The notes under the pieces were generated by a model. The model was not told where the DNA came from. It did no database searches and saw only the letters and a program-made list of their open reading frames with translations. A stretch of 64,000 nt of DNA. It comes from Aegilops tauschii subsp. strangulata (lineage: Eukaryota > Streptophyta > Magnoliopsida > Poales > Poaceae). Positions 43,788 to 56,282 of the stretch are shown one piece after another. The translations under genes and the position numbers were made by a program. The stretch covers positions 47,341,242 through 47,405,241 of the forward strand of contig NC_053037.3 in assembly GCF_002575655.3 (NCBI RefSeq). Reading direction: 5' to 3'. Each line of letters starts with the position of its first letter. Positions within the stretch are counted from its first letter, which is position 1.

Positions 43788-44381
43788 CTAAGTATTGCCA
43801 TCTTTGGTATTCAGTTCATAAGTGGATCTCATAGTAGATTCATAAGGTAATTTTATTTTCTTTCTAGGAAAGTGTTCCATGCCTTTCCTTAATGGAAATT
43901 GGAATCTAATATTTCCTTCCTTCATATCAATAATTGCACCAATCGTTCTAAGGAAAGGTCTACCAAGAATAATCGGACATGAACGATTGCAATCTATATC
44001 AAGAACGATAAAATCTATGGGCACATAATTCATATTTGCAACAATAATAACATCATTAATCCTTCCCATTGGTTTATTAATGGTGGAATCCGCAAGGTGC
44101 AAGTTTAAAGAGCAATCATCAAATTCACGGAAACCTAGCACATCACATAAAGTTTTTGGAATCGTGGAAACACTAGCACCCAAATCACACAAAGCATAAC
44201 ATTCATGATCTTTAATTTTAATTTTAATAGTAGGTTCCCACTCATCATAAAGTTTTATAGGGATAGAATCTTCTAATTCAAGTTTTTCTTCATAAGATTG
44301 CATCAATGCATCAACGATATGTTTAATAAAAGCTTTATTTTGGCTATAAGCATGAGGATAATTCAACATGGATTGCAACAA
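43788..44381 (-). CDS. gypsy aspartic protease domain
   Basis: The 197-codon open frame has an active-site motif CDLGASVSTIP (DLGAS instead of the usual DTGAS/DSGAS), then the hydrophobic flap region (VIIVANMNYVPIDFIVLDID) and ILGRPFLRTIGAIID, the second hallmark of plant gypsy proteases. The N-terminus (HAYSQNKAFIKHIVDAL) is typical of the gag-protease junction. It is separated from the gag frame by a stop and small gap at 44382-44387, so gag and protease were probably one reading frame. Confidence 0.85.
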   Translation of the reverse strand: MLQSMLNYPHAYSQNKAFIKHIVDALMQSYEEKLELEDSIPIKLYDEWEPTIKIKIKDHECYALCDLGASVSTIPKTLCDVLGFREFDDCSLNLHLADSTINKPMGRINDVIIVANMNYVPIDFIVLDIDCNRSCPIILGRPFLRTIGAIIDMKEGNIRFQFPLRKGMEHFPRKKIKLPYESTMRSTYELNTKDGNT

Positions 44382-44387
44382 GGAAAT

Positions 44388-45844
44388 TCAATCTATTAAA
44401 GAACAATTATCATAATTAAATTCCTTGAAATCCAAAATAGTGGGTTCATTGCTATGTAAAGTTTTGACCTCTCCAATCCCACTTTTACCAATTTTAGCAT
44501 CAAGATCTAAAAACTCCGAATCATTGGGACGCCTTCTAACTAAAGTTGACTCATCTCCAGTCCCATCATTATCAAGATTCATATTGCAAAACAAAGATTT
44601 AATAGGAGACACATCAATCACTTTTAGATCTTCATCATTATTTTCATGAAAACTAGAAGAACACACTCTTACAAAGCAATCTTTCTTAGCACGCATCCTA
44701 GTGGTTCTTTCTTTGCACTCATCAATGGAAATTCTCATGGCCTTGAGAGACTCATTGATATAATGCTTAGGTGGAATAGATATAAGTTTCAAAGAATCAA
44801 CATCAAGAGAAATTCTATCCACGTTCCTAGCCAATTCATCAACTTTAAGCAATTTTTCTTCAAGCAAAGCATTGAAATTCTTTTGAGAATTCATAAATTC
44901 TTTAACACTAATCTCAAAATCAGAGGGCGTCTTATTAAAATTTCCATATGAGTTGTTGTAGGAATTTCCATAATTATTAGAGGAATTGCTAGGAAAGTTT
45001 CCTCTATACGTGTTGTTACCAAAATTATTCCTACCAACAAAATTCACATCCATAGATTCATTATTATTCTCAATCAAAGTAGACAAAGGCATATCATTAG
45101 GATCAATGGGAGCACTCTTAGTAGCAAACAATTTCATAAGTTCATCCATCTTTCCACTCAAAACATTAATCTCTTCTATCGCATGAACCTTTTTACTAGT
45201 AGATCTTTCGGTGTGCCATTGAGAATAATTAACCAAAATATTATCTAGGAGTTTAGTAACTTCTCCTAAAGTGATTTCCATAAAAGTGCCTCCCGTGGCC
45301 GAATCTAAAAGATTTCTAGAAGCAAAATTCAATCCGGCATAAATTTTTTGTATGATCATCCATAAATTCAAACCATGTGTAGGGCAATTACGTATCATTA
45401 ATTTCATCCTTTCCCAAGATTGTGCAACATGTTCATGATCAAGTTGCTTAAAATTCATAATGTCGTTTCTAAGAGAGATGATCTTAGCGGGAGGAAAATA
45501 CTTGGAGATAAAAGCATCTTTGCACTTATTCCATGAATCAATACTATTTTTAGGCAAAAACAAAAACCAAGTTTTAGCACGATCTCTAAGCGAAAACGGA
45601 AATAACTTCAATTTAAAATATCATTATCCATGTCTTTCTTCTTTTGCATATCACACAAATCAACAAAGTTGTTTAGATGAGTAGCGGCACCTAAGACCGG
45701 AGAATTGATCTTTCATAACAAGATTCAACAAAGCAGCATTGATTTCACAAGATTCAACATCATTAAGAGGAGCAATCGGAGTGCTAAGGAAATCATTATT
45801 ATTGTATTGGAAAAGTCGCACAATTTAGTATTATCTTGAGCCAT
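44388..45844 (-). pseudogene. gag: gypsy gag, frameshifted near the N-terminus
   Basis: The likely start MAQDNTKLCDFS is at 45844. The frame breaks around 45790 and again near 45615-45660; the main open frame from 45611 then reads LFPFSLRDRAKTWFLFLP, the Retrotrans_gag core, with AQSWERMKLMIRNCPTHGL. An asparagine-rich segment (NNFGNNTYRGNFPSNSSNN) and a coiled-coil-like region follow. No CCHC knuckle was found. The frame ends at 44388, directly before the protease frame. Confidence 0.85.
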
Positions 45845-46034
45845 CGTGACAAGCAATCCAACACACAAGCACACAAGAGACAAGCGAAAAAGAGGCGAAT
45901 GGAAAAGAGAGGGCGAATAAAACGACAAGGGTGAAGTGGGGGAGAGGAAAACAAGAGGCAAATGACAAATAATATAATGCGAGGGAGATGAGTTTGTGAT
46001 GGGTACTTGGTATGTCTTGACTTGAGCGAAGACC

Positions 46035-46052
46035 TCCCTCACAACGGCGCCA
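46035..46052 (-). other. Primer-binding site of the gypsy element
   Basis: On minus, tggcgccgttgtgaggga lies 11 nt downstream of the 5' LTR end (46064). It resembles the tRNA-Asp-complementary site (TGGCGCCGTTGCC...) of many Triticeae gypsy elements. Confidence 0.8.
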
Positions 46053-46063
46053 GAAATCCTTCT

Positions 46064-46800
46064 TGCTACCTCTTGAGCACTGCGTTGGTTTTCCCTTGAA
46101 GAGGAAAGGGTGATGCAGCAAAGTAGCGTAAGTATTTACCTTAGTTTTTGAGAACCAAGGTATCAATCCAGTAGGAGGCTCCACACAAGTCCCTCGTACC
46201 TACACAAACAAACAAGAACCTCGCAACCAACGCGATAAAGGGGTTGTCAATCCCTTCACGGCCACTTGCGAAAGTGAGGTCTGATAGAGATAATAAGATA
46301 AGATAAATATTTTTGGTATTTTTATGATATAGATTGAAAAGTAAAGATTGCAAAATAAAGTAGATTGGAAACTTATATGATGGAAAATAGACCCGGGGGC
46401 CATAGGTTTCACTAGTGGCTTCTCTTAAGATAGCATAAGTATTACGGTGGGTGGACAAATTACTGTCGAGCAATTGATAGAAAAGTGCATAGTTATGAGA
46501 ATATCTAGGCATGATCATGTATATAGGCATCACGTCCGCAACAAGTAGATCAAAATGATTCTGTATCTACTACTATTACTCCACACATCGACCGCTATCC
46601 AGCATGCATGTAGAGTATTAAGTTCATAGAACAGAGTAACACATTAAGCAAGATGACATGATGTAGAGGGATAAACTCAAGCAATATGATATAAACCCCA
46701 TCTTTTTATCCTCAATGGCAACAATACAATACGTGCCTTGCTACCCCTGCTGTCACTGGGAAAGGACACCGCAAGATTGAACCCAAAGCTAAGCACTTCT
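46064..46800 (-). repeat. Partial 5' LTR of the gypsy element
   Basis: 737 bp closely matching 39409-40140 of the 3' LTR. It is cut at 46800 by insertion of the next element, so the rest of the LTR lies beyond the window. Confidence 0.9.
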
Positions 46801-47360
46801 TGTTGACACCAGATTTTGGCAAGGTACAAAAGGCAAATAAGATGGACTCGACTGAAAAGTTTTCAGCATGAAAAGTTCCAGCGCGCCGGGTGGAACAACT
46901 TTGATGTTTAAGTCATCGATATACGACCTCATCTTAGTGGCCGAAACTGTACTCTGAGTGGCAGAATTTAGTGTTCCGAGTGCTTTTCGGTCGATTACGC
47001 TTTCAAGACGACCTCGGATGAAGGAGCACTCTAGAGGAATTGTCTTCATCTCGTCGAGGCAATTGATTTTCATATATAAATTGTCTTAATCCGAGTTCAT
47101 ATGCAAAAGTTACAGTCAATACAGTCCAGCCCTACCAGAGACCAAAATATTACGCTCGACACCAGACACATGTTGATGAGTGTCTGATGCAATGCATGAG
47201 CAATTCGGCCCTCAATAAAGCCATGAATCGGAAAACCTTCAACACAAAAAAGTTTTGTCTCGTCGAGCCGATCGATTTTCGTATATAACTCGTCTCAATC
47301 CGAGGTCATATGAGACCTGTAGTGACAAATCAAGATCAGGCTATATTTTCAGTCAGGAAA

Positions 47361-47706
47361 TCCGAGTGAAAAGCTTACCATCCGAGTGAAAACTTACCGA
47401 TCGAGTGAAATTTTGCTGTCCGAGTGAACTTATTATCATCCGAGTGAAAATATAGTCATCCGAGTGAAATTGTCCTCCATGTGAAAATATTCCGAGTGAA
47501 AAGATTACCCTCGTAATTAAAACTTGCCGATCGAGTAAGATATTGCCTTCCGAGTGAAAATATAGTCATCCGAGTGAAAATAGAGTCATCCGAGTGAAAT
47601 ATTGTCTTCCGAGTGAAAGATTCTAACATCTGAGTGAAAAAGTCCAGTAGGACGATCCGAGTGAAAGACTCTAATATCCGATGGATGAGCTCGAATCCGA
47701 GTGAAA
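47361..47706 (+). repeat. Array of about 14 'tccgagtgaaa' motifs in the LTR
   Basis: The word tccgagtgaa or a close variant (tcgagtgaa, tgagtgaa) occurs about 14 times in 345 bp, with many spacings near 18-20 bp. The intervening sequence is AT-rich and variable. The same core is also repeated in the element's ORF at 60919-61050. Confidence 0.85.
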
Positions 47707-48149
47707 CTGAACATGTGCTCGAAAGTTTATCAAGATGACCTCGGATAGAGAAGTGCTCAATACGGAAGTTGTGCGTATCGTCAAAACAGTAAACTTTGGT
47801 TTTGGAGTCATCATCATTAGAGATAGTATATGGCCTGCAGGTTCACTACGAGACTCGGATAATCTAGTCTGCTGCAAGACCGAGTCCGACCGGAAGGAAA
47901 AGATAACCTCACAAAGTATTCAAGATGGCCTTATTTGAAAAAGTGATCAACATGAGAGTTGTGCGTATCGTTGAGGCGCACAAGTTTGATATTTGGGCCG
48001 TCTTGATCGGAGACCATATGCAAGCTTGACGGCCCGCGCAAGGAGGAAGACAGAAGTTGGGCCAGATTCAGACTGAATCCGAGTTGGAATAGAATTAGGA
48101 CTCTAGGACGTGAATTGATGTAATTTTTTGTAAGGAAAGCCTAGATGAA

Positions 48150-50842
48150 TTGTAGCGACCAGACCTTAGACGGTCCAGTCTCTGTGCATCAGTGTCATCC
48201 CTGGATCAGTAATGCTGACACACACAGTACTCGAAGGATTTATAACAGAGTAGCAATCACACACTTATTACAACGAATGTCTCAAAAGAGAACTTATTTC
48301 AATAAATATGGCTTAAGGCCATCTAATAACGATAACAGCGGAAGGCTTGGAAGATAAGCGAGTCCATCAACTCCAACGGTATCACTGAGTATAAGACCAC
48401 GACCTATGGCACCTTACTCGTCGTCTGAAAAGTCTGCAACATGAACGTTGCAGCCCGAAAACGGGTCAGCACATGGAATATGCTGGCAATGTAACACATA
48501 GAGAGTAATGAACAGAATAATGCTATCACTGCATGCATATTTGGCTGGTGGAAAGCTCTATGGTTACAGTTTTGCGAAAAGCCAATTTTTCCCTACAACA
48601 AAGGAATAAATTTTATTTAACTATCAAGGTGGTTTTTAAACATTGAGAAGGTACCTCCAACTCAATCCTAATTAAGAACGTGATTAAACCCAATCAATTT
48701 AAATTAAGTAGCATGATGATGAGATACACATGATAATCCAAGAACTAGATACTCAACATGTCCATAACTGGGGACACGGCTAACCATGATTAGATTGTAC
48801 ACTCTGCAGAGGTTTGCGCACTTTTCCCCACAAGACTCGATCTCCTCCGTTTGATTTCTCGCACTACACGGTGTTTGAGAAACGGATGACCGAGACACAG
48901 TCTTTCAGAAACAATCACTCTTTACTCCGGGTGGACAGTTACACCTACTTTCCCCTACATGTGCTAGCCCACCTCTTCAAGAGCTCATGTAACTTACTCA
49001 GCTATGCTAGAGCCCATAATAGCTTGTGGCTGCACACGGAAGTTTCTAGTATGAATAATCTTATGATCCCTTTGAGTCTGGGTGGCGGTCCATAGGAAAA
49101 TCACACGGGTACTCCGGGATATCCAAAAATACAGGCAACACTGGGTTCTCCAGGTGCCTCAATCCACCCAATGGTTTATTTAAGTAGCCACCTTAAGTTG
49201 AACCATTAATTAACAATCTCACATATGTCATGAATTCACTCAAACCCAATCCACGTCTACGAGCATAGCATATCAATATAAGCAACGTAGAAGTAACTCC
49301 CAAGGTTTGATATTAAACAGGGCAATAGGTACTACCTCAACTACTTCCCATACCCCACATATTAATCAGATCCTAATCATGCAATTGTTTGAGGATTGAT
49401 CTAATGCAATAAAACTAGGTAGTAAAGAGGTATGATCAAAGTGTTACTTGCCTTGCTGATGATCCGTGAAACCTAGAGACTCGTAGTAGCACGCTTCGCA
49501 CTCCGGGTACTCTATCGCAAGCAAACAATAACATACATAAGCAATCAAGCAAGGGTGCACGGGTAAAACTCGAATAAGAGATCTAACCAGAAAGTTCAAC
49601 TTAAGGACTCCGGTTTGTAAAAAGAATCAAATCAAACGAAGCAACGAAAATCAAACGGCGAAAGAAACAAGCTTCGTTTACTAATCTGGACCTAAGCCAA
49701 ATTTTACAGTAGCAAAAACTTGTTTGAGTTGGTTAAACAGAAAGAGGGTTTCGAGACGAAACTTTAGGCGCTTGAATCACCTGATTCCGATAAACGAGCG
49801 AAAAGTTATACTAAAACGAAAATCCGATGAGAAATCGCGATCGAAAATAATCGCGAAAATTCCGAGAAAAAGAAAAACTGACGAACAGGCTAAGGAACGA
49901 ACGTTCGCTGTCCGCGGTTAAACGGTGAAAACCGTTCGTTAAAACAAACGTATGGACGAACGTCCGCAAAATAACTAAACCAGAAAAACCGAATAAAACC
50001 GATCTAGATCTAGGGTTTCGAAAAAAGAACCGATTTGGTTTTCTCCTGAAAACCGGCGGCGGCTACCTCGGGTCCGGCGGGGATTCCGGCGAGGCGGCGG
50101 CGCACTCCGGCGTAGTCGGCGGCGGCGCGGGACTGCGGCGTCAGCGGCGGCGGCGAGGCGCGGCGGCGGCGGCGTCTCCGGTGGCGGGCGTCGGGGTGGC
50201 GGGCTCCGGCGGCGGGGTTAGGGTTTCGGCGGGGTGCGGGCACGGGCGGGCTGGGGTGGCCTCGGCGGCTTATAAGGCCGGCCGGGGGAGGAGTCCGGGT
50301 CGAAACCGGCCCGTTAAGTCGGTTGCCTTTTTTTTAAATAATAACGGCGTGCAGAAAAAGAAAGAAAAGAAATACTAAACGGACTCCAAAAATCCCGAAA
50401 TAAATTTTCCCCGTCCTCTAAAAATAAACCGGACAAGATGAACATTTATTTGGGCCTAAAATGCAATTTTGGAAAAACGCATATTTTTCCTATGCAAATA
50501 AAATAGCAATAAAATCCCAAACAAAATCGAATAATTGTTTTTTAATATATTTCCTCCAACATTTCATTATTTTTGGGGAAGTCATTTTGTCCCCTCTCAT
50601 ATATTTTGATATGAAATATTTTCGGAGAGAAAAACAATTAAAACAATTGATCCTCGTTTCGATATTTGATAAAATTCAAATATGAAAATCGGGAAATCCG
50701 CAACTCTCTCCGTGGGTCCTTGAGTTGCTTAGAATTTCCGAGGATCGCAAAACGAAATGCATTAAAATATGATATGCATGATGATCTAATGTATAACATT
50801 CCAAATGGAAAATTTGGGATGTTACAAACCTACCCCCCTTAA
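48150..50842 (-). repeat. 3' LTR (48150-50826) and polypurine tract of the chromodomain gypsy
   Basis: The 2677-bp LTR is similar to 56283-58976 throughout, a few percent divergent by eye. The exception is the GC-rich segment near 50110-50215, where the other copy has a differently arranged and longer (cgg)-rich block. cggcttataaggccgg near 50266-50281 is a TATA-like site. The PPT (aaggggggtaggtttg on minus) spans 50827-50842. Confidence 0.93.
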
Positions 50843-53768
50843 GATGAATCTCGCCCTCGAGATTCGGGTTGGCTAGAAAATAGGTGAGGGTGGTCCTTGC
50901 GTAGGTCTTCCTCTCGCTCCCAAGTGGCTTCATCTTCGGTATGGTGGCTCCACTGAACTTTGCAAAACTTGATAACCTTGCTGCGGGTGACTCGGCTGGC
51001 AAACTCGAGAATCTTGACTCGTTTCTCCTCGTAGGTCAGATCGCTATCCAACTGAATCGCTTCCAGTGGCACTGTATCTCTCAAAGGTATATCATCCATC
51101 TCTGCGTGGCGCTTCTTCAACTGAGAAACATGGAACACATCGTGAACTCCTGACAATCCCTCGGGCAATTCCAACTTGTAAGAAACTTCTCCCATACGCT
51201 CTAAAACTTTGTATGGTCCCACAAAACGTGGCGCTAACTTTCCCTTAACTCCAAAGCGCTTAACTCCTCGAAGTGGGGACACACGAAGATGAACTCGGTC
51301 TCCGACTTTGTAAACAGTCTCCTTGCGTTTAGAATCCGCATAGCTCTTCTGCCTGGATTGGGCTACCTTGAGCCTATCGCGAATCAACTTCACCTTCTGT
51401 TCAGATTCTTTAATCAAGTCTGGTCCAAACAACTCGCGGTCTCCTACTTCGTCCCACAACAATGGTGTTCTACACCTCCTTCCGTACAAAGCTTCGAAAG
51501 GGGCCATCTTCAGACTGGATTGATAACTATTGTTGTAAGAAAACTCTGCATACGGCAAATTGTCATCCCAACTGGATCCATAATCTAGCGCACAAGCTCT
51601 CAGCATGTCCTCCAGAATCTGATTTACTCTTTCGGTCTGTCCATCTATTTGTGGATGAAAGGCTGTACTGAACTCTAGCCTGGTACCCAAAGTTTCGTGT
51701 AACTGATGCCAGAAGTTTGAGGTAAACTGGGTTCCTGTATCTGATACAATGCTCCTCAGAACTCCATGCAGACATACGATCCTGGTCATGTATATTTTTG
51801 CCAACTTAGCACTGGTGTAAGTGGTCTTCACTGGGATGAAATGAGCTACCTTCATCAAACGATCGACTACAACCCATATTGAGTCATAGCCTGAACGAGT
51901 CCTGGGCAATCCCGTGATAAAATCCATGCCTAGCTTATCCCACTTCCATTCGGGTATCGGCAATGGTTGTAGCAATCCCGCTGGTTTCTGATGCTCTGCC
52001 TTCACTCTCTGACATACATCACAAACTGCTACATACTCCGCAATATCCTTCTTCATTCCGGTCCAGCAGAAAGTATCCTTCATATCCAAATACATCTTGG
52101 TAGTTCCTGGGTGAATCGAATACGGCGAATCATGAGCCTCTTGCAAAATCAACTTCCTGATCTCCGGATCATTGGGCACATAAACGCGGTCCTCAAACCA
52201 TAAGGTATCATGCTCATCCTCACGAAATCCCTTGGCTTTTCCTTTGCTCATCCTTTCTTTTATCTCGGCAATCTCCTTGTCCGTCTTCTGAGCTTCTCTG
52301 ATCTTATCCATCAAAGTAGACTGAATCTCCAATGCTGCAACATAGCCTCTCGGAACTATCTTCAAACATAGCTCGCGAAGATCCTCTGCTAACTCCTTGG
52401 GTAACTCTCTGGTCAAGAGTGTGTTGACATGGCTCTTGCGGCTCAACGCATCAGCTACTACGTTAGCCTTTCCAGGGTGGTAATGCAATCTCATATCATA
52501 ATCCTTGATGAGCTCCAACCATCTCCTTTGCCTGAGATTCAACTCCTTCTGCGTGAAGATATACTTCAAACTCTTGTGATCCGTGTACACCTCACAATGG
52601 TTTCCGATGAGAAAATGTCTCCAAGTCTTCAACGCATGCACTATGGCTGCTAACTCCAAATCATGTGTAGCTTAATTCAACTCATGGGGTTTAAGCTGTC
52701 GTGAGGCATATGAAACAACTCTTCCATCCTGCATAAGCACTGCTCCAAGTCCTCGACGAGAAGCATCGCAGTAAACTTCATAATCCTTGCGCTGATCTGG
52801 CAGAATCAACACTGGTGATGTAACCAAATGTTTCTTCAATTCCTGGAAACTAGCCTCACATTCCTCAGTCCAATTGAACTTGGTGTCCTTCTTTAACAGC
52901 TCCATCATGGGCTTTGCAATCTTCGAGAAATTTTCAATGAACCTCCGGTAGTATCCTGCGAGCCAAGAAAACTTCGGATCTCTCCAACTGACGTGGGTGA
53001 TTCCCAGTTTGTCATAGTGATAACCTTGGTGGGGTCTACTGCTATTCCTTCTCTGGATATAACATGTCCGAGGAATCCAACTTCCTTCAACCAAAACTCA
53101 CACTTGCTGAATTTGGCATATAACTGATGTTCTCTGAGCTTTCCGAGTACCAAACGCAAATGCTCCATATGCTCCTCTTCATTCTTTGAGTAGACCAAAA
53201 TATCATCAATGAACACTACGACGAACTTATCCAAAAACTCCATAAACACCTTGTTCATCATGTTCATGAAATAGACAGGTGCGTTAGTCAGACCAAATGA
53301 CATAACTGTATACTCATATAGCCCATACCTTGTGGTAAAGGCTGCCTTAGGTATATCCTGCTCTCGAATCTTCAGCTGGTGGTATCCTGATCGCAGGTCG
53401 ATCTTGGAAAATACTTTAGCTCCTTGCAACTGGTCAAACAGATCATTGATCATCGGTAGTGGGTACTTGTTCTTGATTGTCACTTCATTCAATCAACGAT
53501 AATCAACAACCATCCTTGATGATCCATCCTTCTTCTCCACTAGAAGCACTGGCGATCCCCAAGGTGAAGAACTTGGGCGAATATAACCTTTATCCAGTAA
53601 CTCCTTAATTTGCTTCTTAATTTCCTCCAAATCTTTTGCGGGCATCCTGTACGGTCTCTTTGATATTGGCCCTGTGCCTGGCAAAAGCTCAATCAAAAAC
53701 TCAATGTCCCTATCTGGTGGCATGCCTGGCAACTCTTCTGGAAATACGTCAGGGAACTCCTTCACCAC
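50839..53768 (-). pseudogene. pol: gypsy pol: RT, RNase H, integrase, chromodomain
   Basis: Frames 53768-53493, 53492-52905, 53094-52672 and 52659-50839 form one polyprotein broken by stops at 53490-53492 and 52672-52674 and a frameshift near 52960. [37 protein letters not shown], active site [12 protein letters not shown]. RNase H: YEVYCDASRRGLGAVLMQDG and [18 protein letters not shown]. Integrase: zinc finger around [15 protein letters not shown]...CDVCQRVK, then catalytic D, D, E in [18 protein letters not shown] and [12 protein letters not shown]. The C-terminus ([31 protein letters not shown]) is a chromodomain, which targets such elements to marked chromatin. Confidence 0.95.
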
Positions 53769-53780
53769 TGGTACTTCCTC

Positions 53781-55238
53781 CTATACAACTCCTGATAAGG
53801 AATTCACTTGATTCCTCTTCGGCACATGCCGGGATACATACTTAATCCTTCTTCCTTTTGGGGTGGTAAGCAAAATCATCTTACTGGCGCAATCGATGTT
53901 TCCTCCATACATCGATAGCCAATCCATACCCAAAATTACATCCAAACCTTGCGACTCCAAAATTATCAAGTCTGAGGGGAAAACATGCCTTCCTATGGCC
54001 AATGGCATCTGAAAACATCCTTCGCTTTCCATATACTCTGCTCCTGGCGAGGTTACTAACATGGGTGTTCTAAGAACCTTGGTGGGTAGCTTATGCTTAT
54101 CCACAAATCCCCTTGATATGAATGAATGCGATGCACCAGTATCGAAAAGAACGATTGCAGTAAATGACTTAACCAAAAACTTACCTATTACTGCATCAGA
54201 CTGGGCTTCAAGCTCCTCCACGTTAACGTGATTCACCTGTCCCCTGTTGAAAGGGTTCGGCTTCTTCCCAGAGCTTCCATTGCCATTCCCCTTTGCTTCA
54301 GGACATTCAGTGGCATAATGTCCAGTCTTCTGGCACTTGAAACAAGTAATGTGGCTCAGATCTCTCTTGGCTGGTGTTGCCGGGTTAGGACGGTTCTGTC
54401 CGTTGCTTCCTCCGTTACCATTCCCATTCTTGGGGCCACTATGATTATGCGAACTACCTCCATTGTGATTGTGACCTCTATGGTTATGTTGAAGGTGTCC
54501 TCCCGAGTTCGGGGTAAAATGAGGCTTCTGCTGAGCTCCAGAATTGTACTTTCCTCGTCCATACTTCCTCTTACGGCTTTCAATCTGCTGCTGCTTCCCT
54601 TCAATCATAAGAGCTCTATCTACCAACTCTTGGTAGTTGTTGAAGGTTGCCACCATCAACTGCATGCTCAGCTCATCATCCAGTTCTTCCAAAAACTTCT
54701 CCTGCTTAGCCGCATCTGTAGCAACGTCATCTGGGGCATAACGTGCTAACTTACTAAAATCCTCCACGTACTGGCCAACGGTACGTCCTCCTTGGCGCAA
54801 GTTGCGAAACTCACGCTTCTTCATGGCCATAGCTCCTGCTGAAACATGGGCAGTAAGGAAAGCTTGCTGAAACTGGTCCCATGTGACAGTGTCGATGGGG
54901 TGAGTGGCTGTGTAATTCTCCCACCATGATGCTGCGGGTCCATCAAGCTGGTGTGCGGCAAAATGCACTCTCTCCGCATCTGTGCATCCTGCAGTGGTCA
55001 ACTCCCTTCCAATCTTGCGGAGCTAATCATCTGCAACAATCGGCTCGGTGCTACTGGAAAACACCGGCGGATTCAGCCTTAGGAAACGGGCTAAGTGATC
55101 AACAGGTGGTGGTGGTGGGTTGTTGTTGTTGTTGTTGCCTTGGTTCTGAACTAACACTTGCATTAGGGCATTCTGCTGCTGAATCAACTGGGTGATCTCC
55201 GGTGGAAAAACAAATCCGGTGTCGCGTCTCGGAGGCAT
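53781..55238 (-). pseudogene. gag: gypsy gag and protease with premature stops
   Basis: The ATG at 55238 (MPPRRDTGFVF) opens a frame with polyglutamine, polyasparagine and polyproline runs near residues 20-50. A TAG at 55023-55025 interrupts it, probably at a tryptophan codon. The frame then continues with the gag core (AASWWENYTATHPIDTVTWD, KKREFRNLRQGGRTVGQYVE), a histidine/asparagine/glycine-rich spacer and a perfect CCHC knuckle CFKCQKTGHYATEC near 54300-54345. Protease follows: IVLFDTGASHSFISRGFV and LDVILGMDWLSMYGGNIDC. A stop at 53781-53783 separates it from RT. Confidence 0.93.
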
Positions 55239-55442
55239 CTCATGGGTTTTTGAAAAGATGAGAAAATAGAATAGAATGAGGTCTAGAGGGAAAACACTAC
55301 CCATATGCACATGAGACAAACACAAACAATATCACTCAAATCAATTTCAAACAAGGCATACAATCGATCTAACTATCGTTACAAAGTGCTCGGACTATAC
55401 TATATACATGGGGGAAAATATTACTACTGATATGGTGGTCTA

Positions 55443-56175
55443 CTAGAAATTTTGATCAGAGGAAGACTCCATGATATCTGCTCCAGCTTCATCAACAAAA
55501 TCATTATCACTGGGGTCTGAGTCGGTGTCGTCGATGATGATGTAGTTCTCCGGGAAAGTGGAATCGTCGTCTCCTCCTCCTGGCACGGGGTCTCCCATGA
55601 ATACTCCCATCTTCTTTATCAGGTCACCATTCTTCTCCAACAATGTTGTGATTTCCTCCTCGTATCCATCGCGTGTAGACTTAAGTTCTTCCTCCAGCTC
55701 CGTGATCTTGGTCCTTGCCTTCTTTAGATCTGTCATGCCTGCGCACATCTGGTTCTCCTGGCGACGAATGTGTTGGTTTAACTCCTGGATGAAAGCTGCA
55801 ATTGATCTATCCTTCTTGGTACTGATTATCCCCCATTGCTCATCTCGGCGCCCACAAATCTGGTAAATAGTATCCTTGAGCTCCTTGTGGTATACTTCTC
55901 CAATGCGTCCCATGGTGATGTGGGCTGCCATGCTCTTTCCTAGACTCCAGGTTGGTGCATCAAAGGAAAACTCTATGGGCTCGGTGACGGGCATGAACGT
56001 CCTTCCTGGAACTTGAACTCGAATCAACCAACGCTCCTCTTCTGGTAGTGTGGCGTTGTAGGTCCCGGTGAAGCTTGGTATTCCGATGTTCAGGTATCTA
56101 GTAACTTCCTTTAAGTGTCGTCCAAAAGGTGTGTCTTCATCCGGTTGTGCAAACTTGTTCCTTGCATCCGCGATC
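55443..56175 (-). CDS. Extra coiled-coil ORF between primer-binding site and gag of the gypsy element
   Basis: The open frame on the minus strand ends at 55443. It is open at least to 56175, where a strong splice acceptor (pyrimidine tract then ctctttag) stands. No in-frame ATG lies near that end; the first methionines are internal (FMPVTEP, KSMAAHITMG), suggesting the start is on an upstream spliced exon. The product is about 244 residues: an N-terminal region (GRHLKEVTRYLNIGIP, EERWLIRVQVPGRTF), a helical part (GRIGEVYHKELKDTIYQICG), a coiled coil (KKARTKITELEEELKSTRDG) and an acidic tail (IIIDDTDSDPSDNDFVDEAG). It does not resemble gag, pol or envelope. Additional ORFs upstream of gag are known in some plant gypsy lineages. 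Function unknown. Confidence 0.7.
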
Positions 56176-56267
56176 CTAAAGAGTAGAAAAAGGAGAGGAG
56201 TAAGAAATGAGAAGAGAGTAGTGATCTAGGGCTTTAGCTTAGTGGTCGTGTCCTACAGTCAGCGTGT

Positions 56268-56279
56268 GCTCTGATACCA
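56268..56279 (-). other. Primer-binding site of the chromodomain gypsy
   Basis: tggtatcagagc on minus, three bases after the 5' LTR end at 56283, is complementary to the initiator methionine tRNA 3' end. Confidence 0.92.
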
Positions 56280-56282
56280 TCT

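Larger units (their letters stand above)
39409..46800 (-). mobile_element. Gypsy-type gag/protease-only retrotransposon (Sabrina-like, tentative)
   Basis: Minus orientation. The 3' LTR is 39409-40966; the 5' LTR is partly present at 46064-46800 before the next insertion. The primer-binding site and polypurine tract are in place. Only gag and an aspartic protease are encoded; no reverse transcriptase or integrase is present in the 5.1-kb interior, so it needs help in trans. The LTR (tgatacgtctccaatgtatc...) and the PPT word agcttggggatgc resemble the abundant Triticeae Sabrina-type family as I remember it. The plus-strand target is the copia RT; the left flank gatac (39404-39408) should be the duplication, with its partner outside the window. 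Confidence 0.88.

Noticed and set aside
48704..49095. Paired open frames conserved in both gypsy LTRs (also 56833-57224)
   Set aside because: Conservation is fully explained by LTR identity; both strands are open and no motif is present.
50010..50378. GC-rich genes in the gypsy LTRs (also 57964-58491)
   Set aside because: They lie inside LTRs, consist of (cgg)-type repeats and differ between the two LTR copies in arrangement.
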